Source: Prevotella sp. (GTDB lineage Bacteria > Bacteroidota > Bacteroidia > Bacteroidales > Bacteroidaceae). Taken from it: a stretch of DNA of 15,507 nucleotides. The stretch covers positions 1 to 15,507 of the forward strand of contig JAFLSH010000028.1 in assembly GCA_022511055.1 (NCBI GenBank), read 5' to 3'. The translations under genes and the position numbers were made by a program. Positions 8,445 to 15,220 of the stretch are shown here, piece after piece (the first letter of the stretch is position 1; each line of letters starts with the position of its first letter). Below the pieces are notes generated by a model that worked only from the letters and a program-made list of their open reading frames with translations, had not been told where the DNA came from and searched no databases.

Positions 8445-10094
8445 ATGGCAAAACCAGTTGAATTTAAGTACGCCCCCATGTTCCAGCTGGGCGAAGACAA
8501 GACAGAATACAGACTGCTGACCAAGGAAGGCGTTACCACCGCCTCATTCGAAGGTAAGCAAATAGTGAAAGTCAGCAAGGAAGCCCTCACGCTGCTGGCT
8601 CAGCAGGCATTCCATGATGTGGAGTTCATGCTGCGCCGCGAGCATAACCTGCAGGTAGCCGCCATTCTGAACGACCCTGAGGCTTCAGAGAACGACAAGT
8701 ATGTGGCTTTGCAGTTCCTGCGCAACGCAGAGGTGGCAGCACGCGGCATACTGCCCTTCTGCCAGGACACCGGCACGGCCATTATCCACGGTGAGAAAGG
8801 CCAGCAAGTGTGGACCGGCTTCGAGGATGAAGAGGCGCTGTCTTTAGGTGTCTACAACACCTTCACGCAAGACAATCTGCGCTATTCGCAGAACGCCCCG
8901 CTGAACATGTATGATGAGGTGAACACCCGCTGCAACCTGCCTGCACAAATAGACATTGAGGCCACAGAGGGTGCAGAGTACCGCTTTGTGATGGTGGCCA
9001 AGGGTGGCGGCTCGGCCAACAAGACCTATTTCTACCCGATGACCAAGGCCACGATTCAGAACGAGAGTACCCTGATTCCGTTCCTTGTCGAGAAGATGAA
9101 GAGTCTCGGCACGGCAGCCTGCCCGCCTTACCACATTGCCTTCGTTATCGGCGGCACATCAGCAGAGAAGAACCTGCTCACCGTGAAGCTCGCCTCTATC
9201 AAGTACTACGACTCACTGCCCACCACAGGCGATGAGACCGGCCGCGCCTTCCGCGACATAGACCTGGAGCAGAAGCTGCTCGACGAAGCTCACCGCATCG
9301 GTCTGGGCGCACAGTTCGGCGGCAAGTACATGGCTCATGACATTCGTGTCATCCGCCTGCCCCGCCACGGAGCCAGCTGCCCCATTGGCATGGGCGTTTC
9401 CTGTTCTGCCGACCGCAATATCAAGGCCAAGATTAACGCCGATGGCATCTGGCTGGAGAAGATGGACTCAAATCCCTCTGAGCTGATTCCGGCCGAATAT
9501 GCCAAGGCCGGCGAAGGCAGCAACACCATTGAGATTGACCTCAGCAAAGGCATTGATGCCGTGCGTGCCGAACTGACCAAATACCCTGTCTCCACCCGCG
9601 TGACCCTGAAGGGCACTATCATTGTGGCGCGCGACATTGCACACGCCAAGCTGAAGGCGCGGCTCGATGCGGGCGAAGACCTGCCGCAGTACTTCAAGGA
9701 CTACCCCGTACTCTACGCCGGCCCGGCCAAGACTCCCGAAGGCTATCCCTGCGGCTCCATGGGCCCGACAACGGCCAACCGCATGGACCCATACGTAGAC
9801 GAGTTCCAGGACCACGGCGCCAGCTTAGTGATGATTGCCAAGGGCAACCGCTCGCAGCAGGTGACCGATGCCTGCCAGAAGCACGGCGGCTTCTATCTCG
9901 GCAGCATCGGCGGCGTGGCAGCCGTACTCTCTCAGTCGAGCATTAAGTCTATCGAGTGCGTGGAATACCCGGAACTGGGCATGGAAGCCATCTGGAAGAT
10001 TGACGTTGAAGACTTCCCCGCCTTCATTCTGGTCGACGACAAGGGCAACGACTTCTTCAAGACCTTGAAGCCCTGGGCTCCCTGCCAAAAGTAA
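8445..10094 (+). CDS. Fumarate hydratase, class I (oxygen-sensitive, 4Fe-4S)
   Basis: Interconverts fumarate and malate in the cytoplasm. In anaerobic Bacteroidales this feeds the reductive branch from oxaloacetate to fumarate and succinate. The 549-residue product is the single-chain FumA/FumB-type enzyme, with N-terminal catalytic and C-terminal swivelling domains fused. Candidate cluster ligands are Cys106 (FCQDTGT), Cys226 (TAACPPYH) and Cys320 (VSCSADRN), nearly the spacing of E. coli FumA. The C-terminal domain shows the family blocks PCGSMGPTTANRMDPY and GGFYLGSIGGVAAVL. It begins 25 bases after the M16 gene and ends 10 bases before the M6 gene, so it is sandwiched between two envelope proteases without an obvious promoter of its own. 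The enzyme is complete, with no odd residues noted. Class I enzymes are damaged by superoxide, which may matter given the SOD gene 2.7 kb downstream. Confidence 0.96.
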   Translation: MAKPVEFKYAPMFQLGEDKTEYRLLTKEGVTTASFEGKQIVKVSKEALTLLAQQAFHDVEFMLRREHNLQVAAILNDPEASENDKYVALQFLRNAEVAARGILPFCQDTGTAIIHGEKGQQVWTGFEDEEALSLGVYNTFTQDNLRYSQNAPLNMYDEVNTRCNLPAQIDIEATEGAEYRFVMVAKGGGSANKTYFYPMTKATIQNESTLIPFLVEKMKSLGTAACPPYHIAFVIGGTSAEKNLLTVKLASIKYYDSLPTTGDETGRAFRDIDLEQKLLDEAHRIGLGAQFGGKYMAHDIRVIRLPRHGASCPIGMGVSCSADRNIKAKINADGIWLEKMDSNPSELIPAEYAKAGEGSNTIEIDLSKGIDAVRAELTKYPVSTRVTLKGTIIVARDIAHAKLKARLDAGEDLPQYFKDYPVLYAGPAKTPEGYPCGSMGPTTANRMDPYVDEFQDHGASLVMIAKGNRSQQVTDACQKHGGFYLGSIGGVAAVLSQSSIKSIECVEYPELGMEAIWKIDVEDFPAFILVDDKGNDFFKTLKPWAPCQK

Positions 10095-10104
10095 GACGGA
10101 GAAA

Positions 10105-11811
10105 ATGGGTTACAGACTGGACAAGAAAGCAAAGTGGTGTACACGCTTCGGGTACACACTTTGCTTTGTCTTTTTGGGCATCGGCCTGCTCATCTCCCTT
10201 CCCCTGTCTGCCTCACGGGCCGACGGGCTTTGGCGCAGATTCGCGCTGCCTGACGGCCGCACCATGCCGCTTCAGCTCTGTGGCGATGAGTATCACCACT
10301 ATTACCGGGCAGCTGACGGGCAAATCTTTCTGCGGGCCGAGGGCGGTGCCTTCGAGACGGTCAGCCTGGAAGATTTCAGCAGCGGAATGTCGGTTGCCGC
10401 CCAGACACGCGCCAGTGCCAACGCCCGCCGCATCGGCGAGACAGCACCCGAAGTCTATCAGGGACAGCGCCGTCAACTGCTCATTCTCGTTTCGTTTGCC
10501 GACCAGGATTTCCTGCAGTCTGATGCCGAAACCAACCAGCTGTGGAATCACGTTGCCAACACGGCAGGGTTTACAAACGCATGGGGAGCAGAGGGCAGTG
10601 TGCGCGACTATTTCCTTGCCCAGAGCAGCGGGCTGTTTGACATGACCTGCGATGTTGTCGGCCCCATCAAGCTGACGAACAATGCGGCCTACTATGGGCA
10701 GAACACAGGCTATTCCGACAACCTAAGCCGTGTGGAGCAGATGGTGCGCGAGGCTTGCCAGGCCGCGGCAGAGCAAACAGACTTCGCCGACTACGACTGG
10801 AACGGCGACGGCGCGCCCGAACAAGTCATTATCATCTACGCCGGCGAGGGCGAGGCCACGGGCGGCGACGACAATACCATCTGGCCGAAGCAGTCAACCG
10901 TTTCAATGACCCTTAACGGACAACAGCTGCACTTCAAGTACGTTTGCATCAACGAAGCATACGACAACGGCGATGGCAGCATGCAGACCATGGGCATCGG
11001 CACGCTCTGCCACGAGTTTGCCCACTGCTTAGGACTGCCCGACTTGTATAACACCAACCCGCCAAGCTACTCGCCCAACGGCGGCATTGTCGACCTGTGG
11101 GACTTGATGGACGGGGGCAACTACACGCCAAACATGATGTGGACACCGATAGGCTTCTCTGCCTACGAGCGCATGTTCTGCGGATGGCTCTCGCCCACCG
11201 AACTGACCGACCCGGCATCCGTGCGCAGCCTGAAGACCATTGCCGGCGGCGGCACGGCCTACCAGATTATAAACGATGCGGCCGACGGCACGACCGATGA
11301 GTACTATCTGCTGGAAAACCGCCAGCAGCAGGGCTGGGATTACTATCTGCCGGGCCACGGACTGGTGGTTACTCACATAGACTATCCCGCTGCCGGGTGG
11401 GGCTCGCGACAGCCAAACAACGACATGAATCACCTGCGAATAGCCCCGATACCCGCCGATGGCGACCTGACGAGCTATTTCACGGATGCCACTCCCCTCG
11501 CCCACCTGGCCTATCCCTACGTGGTCGACGGCGTGGTTATGAACAATGCACTCACTGACGACTCCTCGCCCGCAGCCACGGTGTTCCGCACCAACACGAG
11601 CGGCACCAACCTGATGCGGAAGCCCGTGACCAACATCACTGAGACAGCCAGCCTTGTGGGCTTTGACTTCATGGGCGGAGCGCCCGATGCCATCAGCCGC
11701 CCACGCACTGCCGAAGCCGACACCCCCGGCTTCGAGCTTGACGGCCGCCCTGCCGGCAGCTCCACCCGCTCGCGCCTGACGATTAAGGACAGAAGAAAGA
11801 TATTCAAGTAA
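10105..11811 (+). CDS. M6 family secreted metalloprotease
   Basis: Zinc endopeptidase related to immune inhibitor A (M6), exported. The 568-residue product begins with a charged segment and a hydrophobic signal or anchor (about 14-38, FVFLGIGLLISLPLSA). A pro-region of the kind seen in Bacteroidales M6 proteins follows (LPDGRTMPLQLCGDEYHHYY then ADGQIFL, about 48-75). The catalytic domain starts near 122 (QRRQLLILVSFAD). The active site is HEFAHCLGLPD at 303-313: His303, His307 and the distal Asp or nearby residue bind zinc and Glu304 is the base. The last 25 residues (FELDGRPAG, then RLTIKDRRKIFK) resemble a degenerate Bacteroidetes C-terminal sorting motif. It starts 10 bases after the fumarase stop and ends 33 bases before nagB. 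Confidence 0.92.
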   Translation: MGYRLDKKAKWCTRFGYTLCFVFLGIGLLISLPLSASRADGLWRRFALPDGRTMPLQLCGDEYHHYYRAADGQIFLRAEGGAFETVSLEDFSSGMSVAAQTRASANARRIGETAPEVYQGQRRQLLILVSFADQDFLQSDAETNQLWNHVANTAGFTNAWGAEGSVRDYFLAQSSGLFDMTCDVVGPIKLTNNAAYYGQNTGYSDNLSRVEQMVREACQAAAEQTDFADYDWNGDGAPEQVIIIYAGEGEATGGDDNTIWPKQSTVSMTLNGQQLHFKYVCINEAYDNGDGSMQTMGIGTLCHEFAHCLGLPDLYNTNPPSYSPNGGIVDLWDLMDGGNYTPNMMWTPIGFSAYERMFCGWLSPTELTDPASVRSLKTIAGGGTAYQIINDAADGTTDEYYLLENRQQQGWDYYLPGHGLVVTHIDYPAAGWGSRQPNNDMNHLRIAPIPADGDLTSYFTDATPLAHLAYPYVVDGVVMNNALTDDSSPAATVFRTNTSGTNLMRKPVTNITETASLVGFDFMGGAPDAISRPRTAEADTPGFELDGRPAGSSTRSRLTIKDRRKIFK

Positions 11812-11844
11812 GAAAAACAAACAACTTTAAACAAAAAAAGCATT

Positions 11845-12639
11845 ATGAGAGTTATTATTGAACCTACCTACGATTTGCTGTCACAATGGGCAGCCAATCA
11901 CGTTGTTGAACGCATCAATGCCTTCAAGCCTACCGCCGAGCGCCCCTTCGTACTCGGTCTGCCTACAGGCTCATCTCCTGTTGGCATGTACCGGGCTCTT
12001 GTCAAGGCCAACCAGGAAGGGCGCGTATCGTTCAAGCATGTTGTCACCTTCAACATGGATGAGTATGTCGGACTGCCCGAATCACACCCCGAGAGCTACC
12101 ACTCGTTCATGGCCACCAACCTCTTCAACCACATCGACTGCCCCAAGGAGAATATCCACATTCTGAACGGCAACGCGCCCGACCTTGCTGCCGAGTGCGC
12201 AGCATACGAGGCTGAAATCCAGAAGTTCGGCGGCATCGACCTCTTCATTGGCGGCATTGGCCCCGATGGGCACATTGCCTTCAACGAGCCTGGCTCTTCG
12301 CTGACCAGCCGCACCCGCCAGAAGACCCTGACCACCGACACCATCATTGCCAACTGCCGTTTCTTCGACAACGATGTCAACCTGGTGCCCAAGACCGCCC
12401 TCACCGTTGGTGTCGGCACGGTCATGGATGCCCGCGAGGTCATGATTCTGGTCAACGGCCACTCTAAGTGCCGCGCCTTGCAGGCCGCCATCGAGGGCTC
12501 TGTCAACCACCTGTGGACCATCTCGGCCTTGCAGATGCACCAGCACGGCATTATTGTTGCCGATGATGCCGCCTGCGACGAACTGAAGGTCAGCACCTAC
12601 CGCTACTTCAAGGATATCGAGAAGGATAACTTGTTGTAA
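11845..12639 (+). CDS. nagB: Glucosamine-6-phosphate deaminase
   Basis: Converts glucosamine-6-phosphate to fructose-6-phosphate and ammonia in the cytoplasm, the step that brings amino sugars (N-acetylglucosamine, mucin or peptidoglycan sugars) into glycolysis. The 264-residue length matches the family (about 266). The motifs LGLPTGSSPVGMY (38-49), TFNMDEYVGL (68-77) and GGIGPDGHIAFNEPG (136-150) are present. Residues Asp72, Asp141, His143 and Glu148 fall at the same numbers as the catalytic residues of E. coli NagB. The gene follows the M6 gene by 33 A-rich bases with no clear -7 box, and is followed 24 bases later by a strong terminator, so it is probably the last gene of the run. nagA is not in the window. 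Confidence 0.97.
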   Translation: MRVIIEPTYDLLSQWAANHVVERINAFKPTAERPFVLGLPTGSSPVGMYRALVKANQEGRVSFKHVVTFNMDEYVGLPESHPESYHSFMATNLFNHIDCPKENIHILNGNAPDLAAECAAYEAEIQKFGGIDLFIGGIGPDGHIAFNEPGSSLTSRTRQKTLTTDTIIANCRFFDNDVNLVPKTALTVGVGTVMDAREVMILVNGHSKCRALQAAIEGSVNHLWTISALQMHQHGIIVADDAACDELKVSTYRYFKDIEKDNLL

Positions 12640-12662
12640 AAAAGCGAAACTGCATTATCCAT

Positions 12663-12698
12663 GAAGAAAGAGCCGCCCCATGTGGCGGCTCTTTCTTC
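12663..12698 (+). terminator. Hairpin terminator after nagB
   Basis: A perfect 15-bp stem (12663-12677 with 12684-12698) encloses a six-base loop. The lower half of the stem is A-rich on the left and T-rich on the right (CTTTCTTC), so the descending arm itself supplies the U-rich part, and ATTCTTAC follows. It begins 24 bases after the nagB stop. Confidence 0.85.
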
Positions 12699-12738
12699 TA
12701 TTCTTACATAGCGATTCAATCAATTTTTACCGCATTTA

Positions 12739-12770
12739 TTTGGAGATTCAGGAATTACTTTGTATCTTTG
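12739..12770 (+). promoter_or_regulatory. Promoter of the superoxide dismutase gene
   Basis: TTTG at 12739-12742, exactly 20 bases, then TATCTTTG at 12763-12770: a full match to the Bacteroidetes housekeeping consensus. Transcription should begin near 12777, giving a leader of about 45 A- and C-rich bases before the ATG at 12820. This separates SOD from the nagB unit. Confidence 0.8.
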
Positions 12771-12819
12771 CCGCGTGATTACAACAACCAAAACGTACAA
12801 CAACTTAAAACAACCGACT

Positions 12820-13410
12820 ATGGAGAATAAATTCACAATGCCTCAGCTGAACTACGCTGACGATGCACTGGCTCCCGTGATAAGCACGGAGACCATGAGC
12901 TTTCACTATGGCAAACATCTGCAAACCTATGTGGACAACCTAAACCGCCTGGTGCCGGGAAGCGACTATGAGGGCAAGACCTTGGAGGAGATTGCCGCCA
13001 AGGCAGACGGAGCTATCGGCAACAATGCCGGTCAGGTGCTAAACCACACGATGTATTTTGAGCAGCTGTGCGGAAAGGACAATGGCACCAAGCCGTCTGC
13101 CCACCTGCAGGCACTGATTGAGAAGTCTTTCGGCAGCCTTGATGCCATGCGCGAGAAAATCAGCGAAGTGGCAGTGGGTCTTTTCGGCTCAGGCTGGGCC
13201 TGGCTTGCCATGGATGACAAGGGCGACCTGCACGTGCTGGCAGCCCCCAATGCCGACAATCCCCTGCGCCACGGCCTGCGCCCGCTGCTCACCATCGACG
13301 TGTGGGAGCATGCCTACTACGTGGACTACCGCAACCGCCGCGCCGACTATGTGAAGGCCATCTGGGATATCATAGACTGGAACGTAATTTCTGCACGGGC
13401 AGACCGGTAA
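12820..13410 (+). CDS. sodB: Superoxide dismutase, Fe/Mn family (iron-type signature)
   Basis: Dismutates superoxide to oxygen and hydrogen peroxide in the cytoplasm. The 196-residue product begins at MENKFTMPQLNY. An ATG at 12760 is in frame, but it would place the promoter inside the gene, so 12820 is preferred. The metal ligands are visible as His29 (FHYGKH), His76 (VLNHTMYF), Asp160 and His164 (DVWEHAYYVDY). The outer-sphere glutamine sits at Gln72 in NNAGQVLNH, and Ala145 occupies the position where Mn enzymes have Gln; both are the iron-type pattern. Some Bacteroidales enzymes with this pattern are cambialistic, so Mn use is possible. It is monocistronic, with its own promoter and a downstream hairpin. 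It may protect oxygen-labile enzymes such as the class I fumarase encoded upstream. Confidence 0.96.
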   Translation: MENKFTMPQLNYADDALAPVISTETMSFHYGKHLQTYVDNLNRLVPGSDYEGKTLEEIAAKADGAIGNNAGQVLNHTMYFEQLCGKDNGTKPSAHLQALIEKSFGSLDAMREKISEVAVGLFGSGWAWLAMDDKGDLHVLAAPNADNPLRHGLRPLLTIDVWEHAYYVDYRNRRADYVKAIWDIIDWNVISARADR

Positions 13411-13423
13411 CAGGACACATAAT

Positions 13424-13469
13424 AAGGCTGGCGGCATTTTCCGTAGGAACGGGAAATGCCGCCAGCCTT
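13424..13469. terminator. Hairpin between convergent sod and ATPase genes
   Basis: Bases 13424-13442 pair with 13451-13469 (19 pairs, one of them G-T) around an eight-base loop, in the 69-base gap between two convergent genes. The inner stem is T-rich then A-rich, so it can serve both strands. No long T-run follows on either side, so termination strength is uncertain. Confidence 0.75.
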
Positions 13470-13479
13470 GTCAGGTATG

Positions 13480-14751
13480 TCATTTACTTGACACAAGCCA
13501 CTTTATGGCAGGTATAATTTGAACTGTGAGGCCATCAGCAGAAACCACTTCCGATTGCGAAAAGGTTATGATTGTCAGGCTTTGGCAATTGAATTTCCTG
13601 GCTCCTTGCAGTAAGCCGTTGATTTCTCGTTTACGGGTCTTTTCAGTTGTCATGTCATAGCACACCTGATACAACCCTTCGACAACTCCGCCCTTTGCTA
13701 CCAGAAAATCCACCTCAAAACTGCGGTCACGATAGTAGAACACATCTGCATATCGTCTGCCCGCCCTGTGCAACAACTCTACAAAAACAACGTTCTCCAA
13801 GCGCCAACCCATGTTTTGCGTTGAAAAAACGTTGGGGCGATTAGAGATAAACGCAGTGTCTACCACATACAATTTCTCGCCACGCATACGGTCATGGCTC
13901 TTGTAGGAGAACTTGTGCGCAGACAGGAGCAAGAATGCTTCCTGTAAATATCCGCAATAGGTATCTATCGTGTGGTCAGACACCCCAAACATCTTCGCCA
14001 GTGTGGTGGCATTGTACTCCTGGGCAAAATTGTCTATCAGGTAAGTGGCCAGGCGTTGCAGCACTTCTGGGTAGCGCACATTGAAACGCCTGGTTATGTC
14101 TCGCCGTATGATGGCATCCATCAACCCCATTACATAGTCTTGACTATTGCTTTCAGTAAGGAGTTCGGGCAGTCCCCCTTGCAGCAGATAGTTGTTCAGA
14201 CAGTTTTTGGCCAGCGCCTGTGCCTTCGTGGTGAGCGAAGCGGTGTCTGTTCCTTGATATGCGGCATATTCCGCAAAGGAAAACGGGTAGAGTTTTATCT
14301 TGTGATGCCGCCCTGTCAGATGGGTCATCAGCTCATTCGACAGCAACTTGGCATTGCTACCCGTTACCACAAGGTGTATGTTCTGCCGCAACAGCCTGTT
14401 GACAAACAGCGGCCACCCTTCTACGTTCTGCACTTCATCTAACAGCAGATAGTCAAACTCGCCATACACCATATAAAGCGCTTCCAGCACGGTGTTGAGG
14501 TCTTCGCGCCGCAGACCTTCCAATCGTTCATCATCAAAGTTGACGTAGGCCGCCTTCACGCCAGACTCGCGCAACACCTTTCGGCATAACGTGGATTTAC
14601 CGCTACGGCGCACCCCGATAACCACTTGCGCCAACTTGCTTTTCAAGTCTATTTGCCGTTCTTCTTCCCGTGTGCATAACCCCGTGAATTTCTCTTCCAA
14701 GAACTCTTCACGCAGTTCTTCTACTATGGGCACCAATTCCTGTATTACCAT
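13480..14751 (-). CDS. AAA family ATPase with C-terminal DUF4143 domain
   Basis: This is a 423-residue member of the large, functionally uncharacterised ATPase group with an N-terminal AAA_14 domain and C-terminal DUF4143. Walker A is GVRRSGKST (46-54), Walker B is LLLDEVQ (102-108), and VVTGSNA (128-134) fits sensor 1. A winged-helix-like segment lies at about 240-275 (TTLAKMFGVSDHTIDTYCGYL). The DUF4143 region has a restriction-endonuclease-like pattern: Glu319/Glu325 in LENVVFVEL, EVD at 346-348, then YQVCYD (361-366) where a nuclease would usually have Gln/Glu-x-Lys. The canonical Lys is absent, so nuclease activity is doubtful. There is no signal peptide. The gene stands alone, convergent with sod, and is preceded by a probable promoter and four 32-base repeats. 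Such genes are often multicopy in Bacteroidetes genomes; their role is unknown. Confidence 0.92.
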   Translation of the reverse strand: MVIQELVPIVEELREEFLEEKFTGLCTREEERQIDLKSKLAQVVIGVRRSGKSTLCRKVLRESGVKAAYVNFDDERLEGLRREDLNTVLEALYMVYGEFDYLLLDEVQNVEGWPLFVNRLLRQNIHLVVTGSNAKLLSNELMTHLTGRHHKIKLYPFSFAEYAAYQGTDTASLTTKAQALAKNCLNNYLLQGGLPELLTESNSQDYVMGLMDAIIRRDITRRFNVRYPEVLQRLATYLIDNFAQEYNATTLAKMFGVSDHTIDTYCGYLQEAFLLLSAHKFSYKSHDRMRGEKLYVVDTAFISNRPNVFSTQNMGWRLENVVFVELLHRAGRRYADVFYYRDRSFEVDFLVAKGGVVEGLYQVCYDMTTEKTRKREINGLLQGARKFNCQSLTIITFSQSEVVSADGLTVQIIPAIKWLVSSK

Positions 14752-14775
14752 ATCAACGATGCTATTTTTCGGGTG

Positions 14776-14805
14776 TAAAGGTACAAAAACTTCGATAAAT
14801 TACAA
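14776..14805 (-). promoter_or_regulatory. Probable promoter of the AAA/DUF4143 ATPase gene
   Basis: Read on the minus strand, TTG (14805-14803) is followed after 19 bases by TACCTTTA (14783-14776), one mismatch from TAnnTTTG, about 25 bases before the ATG at 14751. The first 32-base repeat unit lies between the two boxes, so a protein bound to the repeats would block this promoter. Confidence 0.5.
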
Positions 14806-14902
14806 AAAAAACGGCCCCTTATTTCGATATTTTACATATTTTCGGTCTACAAACTTCGATATTTTACATATTTTCGGCTCACAAACTTCGGTATTTTACA
14901 CA
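14791..14902. repeat. Four tandem 32-base repeat units upstream of the ATPase gene
   Basis: TTCG(A/G)TA-type units start at 14791, 14823, 14855 and 14887, an exact 32-base period. Units 2 and 3 share 23 identical bases (14823-14845 and 14855-14877) and similar linkers (TCTACAAAC, CTCACAAAC). Unit 1 has a changed core (TTCGATAAATTACA) and a different linker. Unit 4 is a partial copy (TTCGGTATTTTACA) and then decays. The even period with AT-rich cores suggests an operator array or iteron-like binding sites, not a CRISPR. Confidence 0.75.
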
Positions 14903-14981
14903 GAGTTATCCAACGCCTCTCATATTTCATGGTTAAATTTGAGTCAAAAAGCATTGAAATTACAAAATGTATTAACAAATA

Positions 14982-15013
14982 TTTGGAGTTGTCAGAAATT
15001 TAGATTACCTTTG
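14982..15013 (+). promoter_or_regulatory. Consensus Bacteroidetes promoter with no sizeable gene after it
   Basis: TTTG at 14982-14985, 20 bases, then TACCTTTG at 15006-15013, an exact consensus match. Transcription would start near 15020. The first ATG downstream is at 15033 and opens only 18 codons. The transcript could be a small RNA, a leader for the gene at 15221, or the relic of a lost gene. Confidence 0.65.
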
Positions 15014-15032
15014 CAAAAACAAGACTAAGACT

Positions 15033-15089
15033 ATGAATAAAAGATTCGTTCCACGCACAAAAGAAAAGATGTAAAAAGCTATTTTTGAC
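15033..15089 (+). CDS. Possible 18-residue basic peptide or gene remnant
   Basis: The ORF reads MNKRFVPRTKRKDVKSYF and ends at TGA. It begins 19 bases after a perfect -7 box, with an A-rich lead (CTAAGACT before the ATG) like other starts here. Nine of 18 residues are charged, with a strong net positive charge. It resembles no family I recognise. It might be a leader peptide, a small expressed protein, or the surviving 5' end of a decayed gene. Coding status is unproven. Confidence 0.25.
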
Positions 15090-15170
15090 TTCAAAAAAAC
15101 GACAACAAATGACATTCACTCGTCTAAGTTACAAATCAGAAAGGACTTGTTGTTTTCTTAATAAGTAGCA

Positions 15171-15201
15171 TTGGCGTATCTATCTATTAATTGTATATTT
15201 T
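15171..15201 (+). promoter_or_regulatory. Possible promoter of the right-end membrane protein gene
   Basis: TTG at 15171-15173 is followed after 20 bases by TATATTTT (15194-15201), one base from TAnnTTTG. It lies 20 bases before the ATG at 15221. In AT-rich DNA such a match can arise by chance. Confidence 0.4.
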
Positions 15202-15220
15202 TATCAATGAAAATTAAGTT

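Larger units (their letters stand above)
14903..15220. other. AT-rich intergenic region, with no recognised gene
   Basis: This 318-base stretch between the repeat array and the right-end gene holds a consensus promoter (14982-15013), an 18-codon ORF (15033-15089) and a weaker promoter for the next gene (15171-15201). No RNA gene or transposon end is seen. Base composition is markedly more AT-rich than in the window up to 13400. Confidence 0.6.

Noticed and set aside
11029..11820. 263-codon minus-strand ORF
   Set aside because: Antisense to the M6 protease, whose zinc site and length are convincing.
14791..14902. Possible CRISPR array (32-base period)
   Set aside because: The repeated part fills most of the period and linkers are 9 bases and similar to each other, so there are no unique spacers; no cas genes are nearby.
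15096..15156. Inverted ACAACAA / TTGTTGT pair as a terminator
   Set aside because: Only 6-7 pairs separated by more than 40 bases; likely chance in AT-rich DNA.
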